A stretch of 64,000 nucleotides of DNA, taken from the NCBI GenBank assembly GCA_033819885.1, contig JAQYUZ010000005.1, positions 124,001 to 188,000 on the forward strand, read 5' to 3'. Made by a program: the position numbers and the translations under genes. The DNA is from Microbotryomycetes sp. JL201 (lineage: Eukaryota > Basidiomycota > Microbotryomycetes). The notes under the pieces are model-generated. The model saw only the letters and a list, made by a program, of their open reading frames with translations. It made no database searches and had not been told where the DNA came from. Positions 47,198 to 59,453 of the stretch are shown piece by piece. Position 1 is the stretch's first letter, and each line of letters begins with the position of its first letter.

Positions 47198-48784
47198 ATG
47201 CTGTCGCGCTCGACACGCCATGCGTTCCACGTTGACCAAGAGAACCCGACGCAGGTGCTGACTGGTCGAACGACGGGTGTCAATGCGGGCAAGCAGGCGC
47301 TCACCACCGCCGGCGTCGCCCATACGTCTTTCAAGACGCCCGGACCCTCACGCTCGCACGTCGGGACGGCAAAACAGTTGATGAATGGCGGAGCCGCGAC
47401 GACAGGCAACCGTACTGCGCGCGTACTCGGCCGCAAGGACGGCAACCAGGGCAGAGGCGCTGGCGATGACACGCAGCAGCAGCCACCGCAGCACAACGGC
47501 AAAGGTGAGTTCATTCGACGCTCTATATGCTACTGCCAGGCCATACGGGCCTTGCATACGCTCGCTTCGTGGCTGGCGCCAATGTCAGTCGCGTCGAGAC
47601 GCGCTAGGTTGACGTGCGACTGGTGGCCAACATGGTACAGCTACGTACAGTGGACTGACCGTTACAATCCATCGTCACTGTCAAAAGCAGGCCTACTGAA
47701 ATTAGAAGCCCCGGACGCCGGTCCCGCGGCTGGACCTTCCTCGCAAGCGTTGCTTTCGCCACCTCAAACCCGTCAATTGCCGGCGGCGCAGTACCGCACG
47801 CCATCACCAGGCGTACGCAGACCGGCCATCCTCAACTTCTCACCAGAGCTAGACATCGAACCAGAACTCGAGCCTGAAGAGGACGAGATTGACTTCGACC
47901 AGGAGGTCGAGTACGCCGGAAAGAGCGCTTTGGCATATGGTACGATGATCTGCGGTTCCTGCATGGTGCAACACATTATGAACGCTAACGAGCGAGCTTT
48001 GTGGAACAGATGAACCTTTTGTCGATGAAAGCTTGCCAGACTTCAAGACTGCGGGCATTGGCGCAGCATTGCGCTCGCTGCCCTTGACACCGTGCGAAGA
48101 TTACGACGAATGGGCAAAGAAGAACGACCTAGATATTCGGGCGCACAAAGTCACTCTGGACGAAGATGTATTGCCGCTACCTGGTACGGCTTGTTCGGCC
48201 TGATTGTCTAGCAAACAGCCTGACAATGCCCTTCTTTCTGACTGGCAGTGGCGGATCACGACAATCAACCAGTCTTTCCTCTTCCGCGCAAGCCACTGCA
48301 AACCAAGTCTTCCAACGTTTCCGCCACTTCATCACGTTTCGCGCCTGCTTCGGTCGTTGGCACAGTCGGCAATCGCCTCGGCGCGAGCAGCAAGGTAAAC
48401 ACAACTTTGACGGGTGGCAGAGCTGGCGTGATGAAACCCACGACTCTCGTTCGCAAACCAATCGTTCCAGCCGCACCACGACCCATTGCCAGTCGTCCAC
48501 CGTTGTCTCAAACGACAACCCGCTCGACCAAGGTTTTAAACTGCAATCCTCAATCGAAGGAATCGTCTGCAGGGTCATCAGTCAAGAGCATTGCTTCATC
48601 GAGTGCGGTCGCACGGAAAGCGCCAACGCTGTCAGCAGTACAGAGGTCAGCGTCTCTCGTCGGCTCGCCCGAAGCGGAGAAAGAGCTTGGCATTTTTGGA
48701 ATCGAGGACCAGAGTCTCGGTTTGCTCGACGAGGACGCCGACGTATCCGATCTGAAATTGGACGAATTCAGGTTCGAGGTCTGA
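47198..48784 (+). CDS. Unnamed disordered protein, possibly securin-like
   Basis: I do not recognise a domain. The ATG at 47198 gives MLSRSTRHAFHVDQENPTQV, then HTSFKTPGPSRSHVGTAKQL and TARVLGRKDGN. After an intron comes a Pro-rich part and an acidic segment, IDFDQEVEYAGKSALAY, then DEPFVDESLPDFK across another intron. The second half is Ser/Thr rich, with RKPLQTKSSNVSATSSRF and VMKPTTLVRKPIVPAAPRP, and an acidic end (LDEDADVSDLKLDEFRFEV). Three introns. An early QENP/RxxL-rich basic half, KTP sites, a central acidic EYxxxxxL segment and a disordered basic part are the layout of fungal securins (Cut2/Pds1), which are too diverged to confirm by eye. It is convergent with the dehydratase gene. 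Confidence 0.6.
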
Positions 48785-49280
48785 AGCGTCTCGGCTGGCC
48801 ACAGACGTTGTTCAAGTTTCTTGATAAGTCAGATAGACACTCTCTCGCTTTCCTCGCCAATCGGCGCTTCTATGTCCGTCGGTCTTTACAGATTATAGCC
48901 TGTCTTTCTCTTTTTTGTTGCTATTTCTTTTTGCATTGCTATTCATTCGTATCTCTCGACAGCGTCTGCCTGGCAAAGTGATCTGATGCAACCATCACTC
49001 GGAGTGCAAGCTTGTTGAGAGCAAACTCTAGTCGACGCTTGACCACCTCTAGCGAGAGCGAGGCGTCATGGTTGCGTGAAATTAGGGGACAGTCCAGAGG
49101 CAGTGCTCGCAGGGTCATATTCACCAGTCTATGTACGCCTTCCTGTACCTCGAACTATTTCGCGTTTCTCTCGAAACGAAATCATTGCCAAGTCTCGATC
49201 CAAATTCGCCCCGTCATTCACTCAAAAGCGTGTCGAAAGCTTTGTCCGGACAAGAAGAACGTTGGGGGGGGGGCAGAACT
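48785..49280. other. Convergent 3' region with a poly-G run
   Basis: About 500 bases of T-rich 3' flank between converging genes. A run of ten G residues (about 49264-49273) lies just past the dehydratase stop. No gene seen. Confidence 0.45.
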
Positions 49281-49809
49281 TCACTCGTTCCTCGTCTTGT
49301 CAAACATGTCCTGACATTTATTGGCGAGTTTGACATCAAGTGCCGTGACCTTGTTGCCTTTGTCGTGAGTGGTCCATTTGATCGACAGTTTGTTGTACAC
49401 ATTTGTCCATTCAGGATGGTGCTGAATTCATGCACACACACAGTTCGAGTTAGCGTTTTCTTTGCCCTTTTTAAAGGTCAACGACGTGTACAGGGTTCCA
49501 ACTTTGGTGAGCCCATGATTAACTGACATTGACCCGATGACCAGCCAACGCTACGGATGACATGAACCCCCAGCATTCTTCAAAATCTCGAAATTCAAAT
49601 TGCTTTTGTAAACTTGTGGCGTCATGGGTGAGCGGTGATGACGATGACGACGTAGACGAGTCGACATTGTCGCTGCTGCTGCTGCTGTACGAGACTGTCC
49701 AATCTTGGCTCGCGAGACGTTCAAGCTCTTGACGACTGGCCAAAGTCGTTCTCATCGCTTTCGTCGTCATCGAACGGCCGACGACGAGCCTGGCAACGTT
49801 CCGGAGCAT
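49281..49809 (-). CDS. Pterin-4a-carbinolamine dehydratase
   Basis: Dehydrates 4a-hydroxytetrahydropterins in pterin recycling. Seen: the ATG at 49809 gives [20 protein letters not shown], an Arg/Ala/Thr-rich leader without acids that looks like a mitochondrial presequence. Next is [20 protein letters not shown] and a Ser/Asp insert. The core is [20 protein letters not shown] and ALAGHRVN, then an intron of about 105 bases, then [20 protein letters not shown] and ALDVKLANK. The catalytic HH-PEW motif is intact across the junction. The stop is at 49281. Length is about 145 residues, slightly longer than usual because of the leader and the Ser-rich insert. It lies 136 bases downstream of the ABCD transporter's opposite end. 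Confidence 0.9.
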
Positions 49810-49945
49810 GATCGTGTCTGACGAAAGAGGCAGCAAGCAGAAACGGGCAAGGGATCGACAAGCATGGTAGTACAACTCTCGGTGTCAATTGTTCAGAGGT
49901 ACAATCATACGATGAAGCTCCCATCTCATCCCTCTACATGCTCGA

Positions 49946-52900
49946 TCAAACTCGTTCCTTGCGTTGGTCTCGTTGAGCTTGCTCAGACTTCATCTCGTCG
50001 AGCCTGGCTTGCAACTGCGGCACCTCGAGCAGCTTTTGCTCAAGAGATTGCTTCTCCTGCATCGCAAGAACAAAGAATGAGTATCAGCGTTTCATTCAGG
50101 TCAACAAGCCATCGTTGACGCGTCGCCAGCTCACCTCTTGCAGCGCAAGTCGCTTCTCTGCATCCAAAGGACCGAACGAATAACCACCCTGGCCGTCGTA
50201 CTGCGCGAGGACCTTCAGTACTCGTGTTGCTAACGCGTCAAAACTAGAACACACCTGCAGAATATACTTGTGATATTTCCACAACGAAGGACGGTGAGAT
50301 ACGGTCAACAAGGTGATGCCGAGTTCTGCGGGAAATTGTCGTGTCAGATCAAGATTGCCTGTGCATCTTGCAAACAACGAAACTCACCTGTTGCTCTGTC
50401 GTAAAACGTCTTTTCGACAGCTAGAGTGACGGCACTCGTGCACTCGTCCAGAATCGCGTACTGCTCGATTGACTCAGCTCATGAAATGCTGGTTCCCCTT
50501 GCAATCTTAAAGCCCGCTCACCTTTGGACAATGGTAGAACAACCTGGCCATCGCGATGCGCTGCTTGTCACCTCCGCTGAGTGCGTCTCGCCACTCTCGT
50601 GCCACGTCCCAGCCTCCCTCTCGATCAACGATCTGCTCAATGTCGAGCAGAGACATAATCCGTAGCAGATCGTTATCTGTCACTCCTCCTGCGCGATTTG
50701 TGAGAATGGTCAGGCCAAGCTTGCTTAAGTGGCCGCGCGGTCGACTTGCGCTCAATCATTCGGGCGCGCGAATGAGGGTAAATGATCTGATCACGCAACG
50801 TGCCGAGCGACAAGTAAGGTCTTTGAGGAATGTACGTAAACTCGCTCGCCGGGGGCTTTGTCACAGTGCCACCTTTCGAAAGCAAAAGCTCGGTGAGTGT
50901 TTACAAAAAGCGGAGCCGAGCGCATAAGATGACTCACCATAAATAGGCCACAGACCGCCGAGAATGCGGAACAAGGACGATTTTCCGGTACCGTTGCCGC
51001 CGACGATGAGCAAGTGATTCTGCAAGACGAGGCGTTCAATGGAATGCTACCCTCACAGCACGAACGGCTGTCGGACTCACTCCAGGTTTGACGTAAAAGC
51101 TGAGTGACTTGATCAGGATATCGCCATTCGGCGTGACGATCGGCACCTTGTCAAACACAATCTCGTCGTCCGAATGCACAAATCGGCCCCGACCTTGCAA
51201 TACTGTAATGCAACAGACGTCAGACGGCATACATCGTAAGCAGGACTCGCGCGTACCTTTTGCGTTTTCCTCCGTTCCCGCTGACGACACGAGCTTCTTT
51301 TGGAATTTGCCTTGCTTCAGGTCGTCCATCGTGTCGAGCAATTCAGTTACACGTTGAGTGTAACCAGACAGTTCTGACAAATCGCTGAGATACGGTGACA
51401 AAATGAGAGCCCGCCAAAGGCACAAAGCGACAAGGAGACTGACCGATAAGTCGACATGAGCCGGCCGAGGGCATCAGAAGCAGACAACAGTAGACGTCTG
51501 TTGGTAACAAAACCTGCAACGAAAGCCTCAGTAAACACTCAAATGTCATGACGAGCGACTCGACGTACCTTCTGTTCTCGATCCAAAGTCTACTTGACCG
51601 ACCTGACCGGGCATCTTGAAAAAGACTGGGATGGCGCAAATCAATAACCCTAAAGAACCCCAAGCCCACTTGATGATTCCCTCCTCCACCAATCCGTGGA
51701 GCATCCTCATTCTGAAAATTCTGTTGACGTGCTTGATCAAGGCAAAGTACGCTCGTTCGATCAAGTTCTTTTCGACGACGGAACCTCGATAGAATGCAAT
51801 CTCTTCGGCATTTTCGAGAAGACGGGTGTGCGAAAAGCGGAATTCTCCTTCAAGTCGCTGCTCCTCGGCAGCATACCGTCCAAACGGAGGAGTGGCCATG
51901 CGTACTGTTTCGGGTAAAACGTTACCAACGCGTGTATCACGGAGCGACCCGACTTACGCAACGCGGCAGACAATTGGATAACGATTGTCATACCGATGAG
52001 GCCTTCAGCGCCCACATTTCGTGAGAGCTGATAGTTGTAGATGACGACGTCGAGCACGGGTTTTGCGATATTTGAGCTGTAATTGGGAGCAGATCAGTGA
52101 ATCCCCAGTGAAAGCGAAGTACGGACGCGTCTTACTAAATTTCGGCCAACGATGTCGAAAACTTTTGAATGTCGACTGTGATGAGCTGGTCGGCGTTCTT
52201 GATTCGGTCATCGAGGTTTCCTGGGATGACATTGTCAGATTATTTTACTTTATATAGCAGGCGCTTGTGGACCCACCAAGCGAGTAGAAAGTCGTGTCTT
52301 CCAAATACATTTCGTGGACTCGCTTGGTCAATCTCGTTCGGTAGGCAATCGCTGCAGAACAAGGTCAGCGCAATGCTCACGTTTGACAACGAACAACTGA
52401 CCCAATTTGCTTTGCATGTACGTCAACATTGAATTTGTGTACGTCGCGGGAATGGCCACTCCCTGCCGACGAGAGTGGGCTGTTAACGGCCTGACCCGAG
52501 AAATCCGGATGACAAACAGAAAACTGACCATCCACAAGCAGATGCGCCACAGAAATTCTCTTGGTTTGGCTCTGACAAGAGCGGATACGATTTGGCCGTC
52601 CAAGCTGGCAACGTACAACGACAACAGCGTCCTCAACACGAGAAACAACGAATGAACCATGAGCAGTTGTGCTTCTTTCGATCTCGCTCCTGGAATGACA
52701 ATACGCAAGATGCGTTTCAAGCGCTCGATGAAGACGGCATCGACCTGAGCACGGTCGCAGAAAGCGTCAGCCTTCGGTCGAAATAGGCTTCCAACTGGTT
52801 TGACTGCCGTACCTCGACGCGCGGACCCCGCTTCTTTCTGCGACCAGATTTACCACCCGAGGATGCGGACGCTGCTGCTGCCGAATCGTCGACTGCAACC

Positions 52901-53432
52901 GAGCTTGATGTTGCCACGGTCGAGGAAGCTCCGTTTGCGCTGACGGCTGTTGCGGGTTTCTTCTTTTTGCCACCTCCCGTCAAGCCGTTGTAAGTCTGTT
53001 ATCCAGGAGCGTGGTATGAGCGGGTCAGCTTGACCATTGTGCGGGAACGCAGACAGGTCGGGTGAGGACCAGCCTATGACCTCACATTTTGAATAACGTA
53101 GAATGTGAAGCCAGCCATCAGGAGGCGCCTTTATCAAAGGGACCATGGACGATCAAGGCAGGCACGAGGAGGCACACGAGCAAGCATAGAGGGACAGAGA
53201 CGCGAACGCGGCGGGGCAGCGGATTCACGTGCAAACGAGGGAGGCGAGCAACGGACGAGGCAAGGCAAGAGCAAGCGTCAGCTCGAGAACGACTTGTGGA
53301 GAGTCCGTAACGGGTGCGACTGAACTGGTACTTTGGCTGGTGACGGAGGTAATGCGCCGTCAAGGCGCCGATCAGCTCACGCCGATTCATGCTCGCGCCA
53401 GGCGCCTGCAGCGTAGACTGAGCAGCCGCCAT
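49946..53432 (-). CDS. Peroxisomal ABCD-family half-transporter (Pxa1/Pxa2-like)
   Basis: Imports long-chain acyl-CoA into peroxisomes as a dimer. Seen: the first exon from the ATG at 53432 ends [11 protein letters not shown] 203-base intron (53129-53331) joins it to [17 protein letters not shown], and another to [14 protein letters not shown]. The membrane domain includes [40 protein letters not shown] and [15 protein letters not shown]. The nucleotide-binding domain has the Walker A lysine in [16 protein letters not shown] (50940-51010), the signature [20 protein letters not shown] and the H-loop [17 protein letters not shown] coiled-coil tail ([20 protein letters not shown]) ends at 49946. 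A dozen or so introns. Whether it is the Pxa1 or Pxa2 counterpart is not settled. Confidence 0.9.
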
Positions 53433-53630
53433 CACGCTCTCGTCCCTCGAAAGAGTCGGCGCCGCGCTGGACAGACGGCGAGCGGCGCGCGCTTGCGTCA
53501 GACGACGACGATGAGCTCGGGCGCTCGGCGACGCTCAGGAGCCGAAGAAACAGGAGGTTCCCCAGACTTTGGACACTCAGCTCTCGGTCTACGTTGCAGA
53601 TACAAAGCTCGTACACGAATCGGAAAGCAA

Positions 53631-55931
53631 TTAGACAAAGAAGTACGAGCCAGCCGCCTTCTGCTCCGTATCGAGCTGCGAGTTGAGCTTGTTGATACGA
53701 GGTCTGCAGCAGTCAAGCACAGCGTCAGATCTCGGTCGTCGCCATGCGTCGGAGCACACGCGTGGTTGGAGACTCACCGGAAGTTGGTCGGGTCGCGCCT
53801 GAAAGTAATCTCGAGCGACTTGAGGAACTTGTTCATGCCCGTCAAGAGTGACTCGGGTCTACACGTACCAAAGCATCGTCAGTACGTCTCAAAGTAGGCC
53901 TGCTGCCCGATGCTGCATCAACACTCACGCCGTGGCGAACGATTCGACCGAGGGTTGGCCAGAGTAGACGATCACGCGGTCAGCCAAGTAAGTTGCCATG
54001 ACCATGTCGTGCTCGACGACGAAAGCCGTCTTTTTGGCGTGGAGAATGAAACGCTTGATGACCTTTGACGCAACGATACGTTGCTCAGAGTCGAGGTACG
54101 CACTCGGCTCGTCGATCAGATAAATGTCTGCCGGCTTGCCGAGGCACAAGACGATGGCGACACGTTGCAACTCTCCACCGGACAATGTCGTCACGTATTG
54201 GTCCATGAGGTGCTCGAGCTGCATCGGCTTGAGCACATCCGTGTTGAATTGCGGATGCATGTAGGCTGCACGCATCTGTTTGAGCAGCAACTCCCTAACG
54301 GTGCCAGGGAATTTGGGCGCAATTGTTTGCGGCTTGAGCGACACATTCAACGACATCTGATCCTCTTCATGGTCGGGTTGAAGCTTGCCGGCTAGCAGCT
54401 TGACGAAAGTAGACTTGCCCGTGCCATTTTCTCCAAGCATGACAATGATCTCCGAATCCGTGAAAGAGCCCGCATCCATGTTGAGCTTGAAGTTTCCGAG
54501 CGTCTTTGTCATTTTAGGGTATTGGTACCGCCGGGTCTTTTCGTTCAAAAGCTCGTCCGTAGAATCGGCAATCTTGAAAGTCAACGACTCTTCACGGAAA
54601 CGCAGGTTTTCAGTTGGAATCATGCCGTCCAAGAAGATGTTGATGCCTGACAGGATCGGAGCTTAAGTCTGACGGATCCATATCCTTGTGTTTGATAGAC
54701 TCACCTTCTCGGACCGAGAACGGCATCGTCACGACACCGTACATTGATGGCATACCGTACAAGCAACAGACAAAGTCGGACAAGTAATCGAGAACTGACA
54801 AATCGTGCTCGACGGCGATGACATAGACCTCGGGACCGAGCATGTCGCGAATGATCCTAGCTGCGTTCAAACGCTGCTTGACATCGAGGTACGACGACGG
54901 TTCGTCAAACATGTAACTGTGAATCATCTCGAGTCAGGGTGTTGTTGTCGAAATGAATGGTCAGAGACATACACGTCGGCCTTTTGCACGCAAGACATGC
55001 CAATGGCGAATCGTTGCAATTCTCCGCCGGACAGCTGTGAAATTTCGCGATCGAGGACTACGCGCAAGTCGAGTGCTTCGAGAACTGAATCAAAGTTGTC
55101 TCGCTCGAGCTTGCCTTTGAGCATCTGCTCGACCGTTTGTTTCCCTTTGATCGCTCGCGGGATGTGATCAACATATTGCGGCTTGATCAAAGGCTTCAGA
55201 TTGTCCTCAAGCACGCGCGTAAAGTAATTTTGCAGTTCAGAACCCCTGAAATGCTTCAAAATGTCGTTCCAGTCGGGTGGGGTCTGCAAACGAGGGGGAC
55301 GAGTGAGCTTCTCTTGCACAAACGGACGTTCGGTTCCCGGGAACGCACATCGAATCGGCCGAGATTGGGCTTGAGCTTTCCAGACAAAATCTTGAGAGCA
55401 GTCGACTTGCCGATACCGTTTGTGCCAACCAAACCGAGAACTTGACCTGGTCGAGGCGTCGGCAGTCGGTGAAGCTTGAACGAGTTGGCAGAATAACGAT
55501 GGGTCACTTGTGAGTCCAAATTTGTTGGCAGGTTGATGATGTTGATCGCTTCGAACGGGCACCTGTGAGTGCGCCGAGAAGCTGTCAGCGTTTTGCGCGA
55601 GTGGCGCCGGTCCAGTGCGTACTTTTTGGGGCAGATACCACAGCCGATGCACAACTCTTCAGAGATGAATGCGATTTTGGATGTCGGGTCGACTTCGATA
55701 CACAGCTTGCCTGCGACAAATGAAAGGAATGGTCAAAAGGAAGCAAGCGGCCTTGACAGGCGATACTGACCCATGCGGACGACAGGGCATGACCGCTTGC
55801 ACTCCTGGCGACATTTTTTGGGTTTGCATCGGTCCTCGTTGACCTGAGAGTTTGGTGGGATGAGCCTCGGTTTGGCTGGTACAAGAGCACGCCAAACTGA
55901 CCAATGCAATACGGGTGAGCTTGTCAGACAT
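53631..55931 (-). CDS. RLI1: Ribosome recycling ATPase RLI1 (ABCE1)
   Basis: Essential Fe-S twin-ATPase that splits ribosomes after termination and aids initiation. Seen: ATG at 55931 ([11 protein letters not shown]). Ferredoxin-like cysteines follow in [20 protein letters not shown] and [22 protein letters not shown]1 has [20 protein letters not shown], signature [20 protein letters not shown] and [23 protein letters not shown]2 has [20 protein letters not shown], signature [37 protein letters not shown] and [19 protein letters not shown]. The final exon gives [17 protein letters not shown] with stop at 53631. About ten short introns. All catalytic and cluster residues that I can read are present. 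Identification is certain; it is tandem with the ABCD gene. Confidence 0.96.
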
Positions 55932-56551
55932 GGCTGATCCAAGCTAGACTGCTGCCAAAGGAACGAGAGCGAGCGAGGTCAGCAAGAGCGGTACAAATGA
56001 CGACTGCAGGGCGAGATGCGGCCAATTACGGCGGTCGACGGGGGCGCGGCCCGCCTCGCTCGGACGCAGCATACATGCCGAATTGACATTGCTTGAGAGC
56101 AGTTTACGAGCCCGGATGCCGTGGACGCCTGTTTGGCCGCGACTGCGCGGCTATGCGTCTCTTTTTTGTTTCGTCGCAGGCGCCATCAAGCGCACACGCG
56201 GAAGCAACAAGCCGCACAGCCATTCTCTTCGTGTGTAAGGAAAGCAGACTGACCCTGTCCTGTCGTGCGCGAGCGGTGCTGAGACGGCGCGACAATTTCG
56301 CGTTTGATTGATTGGTCGGGCGCACCTCCTGTCCCGCAGCATTTCGCCTGTCTCACTTGGGCATATATGGTCAAATCAGCTTGTCCATTGCTGCAGGCTT
56401 TGTGAGAATCCACGCCAAGTGCTCAGTCCATAGACTGTCCGGGAGTAAAGAGGCCCGAGCGGCGCGGACTCGACGTGCGGGACGAGTTACAAGTGACTCT
56501 TAGCAGCCAAACACTCGCAACGCGGGCGCAGCGACAGTGATACTCGGCAAG
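55932..56551. promoter_or_regulatory. Divergent region between RLI1 and the SET gene
   Basis: 620 bases between divergent starts. Contains a TATATGG-like element at about 56362 and no convincing coding frame. Presumably both promoters. Confidence 0.45.
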
Positions 56552-59224
56552 ATGCTGCAGGCAGAGGCTGGCGGGGTCAGCCATGCGCGACAGGCCCGAG
56601 TTGATGCCAATGCTCGAGCGCGTCTCGTCGCGTCAACGAGTCGCTTCAATTCTCCGCAGGCTCTGCGGGGCAACATAGATGCAGCAATTTCAGATTTGGA
56701 AGATCGTGAAGACAGCCCTGATCTGATAGTGACGCGCATCGACGAAGCCGAATTTAGCTCAAAGGTGGCAGAGGCGCCCCTGTTGCCGACACCTTCGCCG
56801 ACACTGGAAGAAGACGATCAATCAGTCACGACAACGACGATTGATGGCTATGCTACAGCGCATTCGTCTGCGTCTGCGTCGGATGAGTTCAACGCCAGCC
56901 CGAGCTCGTCAGGAGTCACTCGCGCACGTCCCGCCAGGCAACCGATCAAACGCAGCCGCGTCAGCCTGATGCAAAAACAACTCGAGACGGACCTCGTCAA
57001 GCCAATTGATGCCGACTATCTGGCAGACGGCCTCGAGGCAGGCTTGTACTATCTGGAACCCAGCCAGGGTCCGCGGCCACCGCTTGCGCGCACTTTGGCC
57101 TCTTTCACACGTGTGCAGCCGTCGCGGAGTAGAGGTGCCGAAGCTAGACACCATCAAATCTGGCCCGAACTAAAGTACTACGGCTCAAAGCTGCTGGTCG
57201 TAGAGCGAGACTTTTTCTTGCCGCTTGGACTCGTACGCGAAGCGCACGACATTGGCATAACGGATCCGATAAAACCGAGTTCTAGAATGGTCACGTCACC
57301 AGACAGCATTGCCGTCATCTGTGAGACGGCAGCCGACATACGAAAGAAGCCACCACCTTATAGCCACTTGAAGCAAAGTTTGTTTCGGCGTCCGTTCCAA
57401 GCACTTTTGTTCCGTCTATTGACAGACTCACTTGCTCCAACAGATAGAATTGTCGGCAGGAAGCCCGAAAGAGCGGAAGACGATATGGTGTGCGCATGCA
57501 AACCACCCGAGAGTTCTGGCGAGCTCGGATGCGGAGACGATTGCATGAACAGGTAACAGCCTAATATTAGTCTGTACGACGAAATGTCGTGTTCACCATC
57601 GAGCATTTGCAGAGTCATGCTTTACATATGCGATCCAAAACGGTGTCCATGCAAGGACCGCTGTTCGAATGTGGCTTTGCACAAGCGTCCGATGATCGAG
57701 GAAAGTCAAGATGGTCTCCGGGTGTTTTGGGTGGGTCCCCGAATATGGGCATCTGTATGAGCACTTGCTCACCCTGGCTTTGACGATAGACGGGCAACAG
57801 AGGGTTTGGGCTCAAAACGATGGTGTCGATCAAAGCTGGCCAATTCATTTGCGATTATCGTGGCGAGGCACGTTCATACGCTTCTGGTGTCTTTTTCGTC
57901 ATAGGGCTGAACGGATCGCCTAGACAGGTTATTCATCGCGACGAAGCGTACCGTCGAGTTAAACGCGATTATAAGCACGTGTCGAGCTACTATTTCCTCG
58001 ATTATGACGGCTATGACGTGCTTGACGCGGTAGGTGTCTGTTCACACGCCCCGCGAGAGCAGCAGCTGACACTGGCTCGCACGCCCAGGGCAAGAAGGGC
58101 AACGCAGCCAGATTCATCAACCACTCGTAGGCCACACTAGCTTTCCGGCGCGTCCTTACGTACTGATCCCGGCTGCCTTGTAGATGCGAACCGAACGTGA
58201 GGGTCGTCAGTTGGAAAATGGCCAGCTTTGAAGAGTACGAGGCAAGTCTGACGATATGCTGTGATGACCGCCTTGCAAGGCTGACACTTTGTGACAAGAT
58301 GGCACTTTACGCTCTACGTGACATCCCAGCCGGCGAAGAGCTCACTTGTAAGCAAAGACCTAGGCGTTTGTGGTCCACATCGTCATCGACAAAGGCTGAA
58401 TTGCTGTCCCAGACGACTATGGCTGGCAAGACTTTTCCAGCCTGCGAAAAAAGAATTTGAAACAATCAATGTCAGACACTGAGTCAATTTCAGACTCGGA
58501 CACTGACTGTGATTCGGTTTCCGAGTACACCGCCGACTCGAGGTCAGAAACTCGATCGAGTCCCGTCTCTACTGCCAGGATTGATGACGATGTTGGCTCG
58601 ACCAAGAAACGCAAGTTGAAGGTTCAATTCAAATCGCCAGACAAAGAAAAGCCTAGTTCCGTTGCTCCACCACTCCGTCAGCGATGTTTCTGTGGAACGC
58701 CTTCGTGTTCAGGTTACCTCGACGGTCGGTCTGCGATCAAAGTAGCTGCCAATATCAAGAAAACTCCTTTGGCCAGAAGGCCGAAGGACCTTGAAGCGGT
58801 CGGAGCAGAATCTAAACTGGCCAAAGCTCTGGGAAAAAAGGGAAAGAAGCCCAAAGGGCGTCCACTAAAGCTTGGCGTACGGACCAAGTCGGTCAAAGGA
58901 CCGACTCGACGCAAGCGCCCGACCGGGCCTAGAAAGCTGGCTAAACATCGAAGCACAACGGCGGAAAATGTCAGTCTCGCTACGCCAGCAGTGGACGGGC
59001 AACAGCCCGAACCGGCACAATCCCGCATAGACTGGGACAGCTCGGCCGTTTTTCTCGTCGACGCCACCTCAAAGTCGCAGTTTCAACAAGCTACGGCAGT
59101 CTCGACCACGAATCCAAAAACGACTTCTGTACGCCGTACGGCGATAGTGCCCTTGGAGTCACAATTCGAACGTTGTGAATCAATCTCACCTTTTGCGAAA
59201 TATGCGATCAAACCGGATCCATAG
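56552..59224 (+). CDS. ASH1-like SET-domain histone methyltransferase
   Basis: Probable H3K36-type methyltransferase. Seen: ATG at 56552 (MLQAEAGGVSHARQARVDAN), a disordered N-terminus, and a conserved block QIWPELKYYGSKLLVVERDF. The AWS zinc segment is ERAEDDMVCACKPP, GCGDDCMNR and, after an intron, ICDPKRCPCKDRCSNVALHK. The SET domain includes FGLKTMVSIKAGQFICDYRG, VSSYYFLDYDGYDVLDA, AARFINHS-CEPNVRVVSWKM, and LRDIPAGEELT joined to YDYGWQDFSSLRKK. These supply the NHS and catalytic Tyr motifs. The post-SET cysteines (RCFCGTPSCSGYLDG) come only after a spacer of about 75 residues rich in Ser and Asp. A basic AT-hook-like C-terminus (KGKKPKGRPLKLG) follows. About seven introns. It converges with the second Zn2Cys6 gene. 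Confidence 0.88.
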
Positions 59225-59453
59225 GCACCTACGCGCTGTAGACTGTATTCTTCCTTTATCGACAGATAGTTTTTTCTGCTCGCATCCTGCAATATCGTTC
59301 GAACCAGTAGACGCGAGTCGCGAAGCAAAACATCAACTGGTGCATCGTGTTGGCTATTACAGCGCAACGGGAACAAAAAAAAAAGTCACGGACGAAGGAA
59401 GAAAGACGGCACTTATAATATGAGGAAAAAAAAAGCACGGCGAGTGCAAGCCT

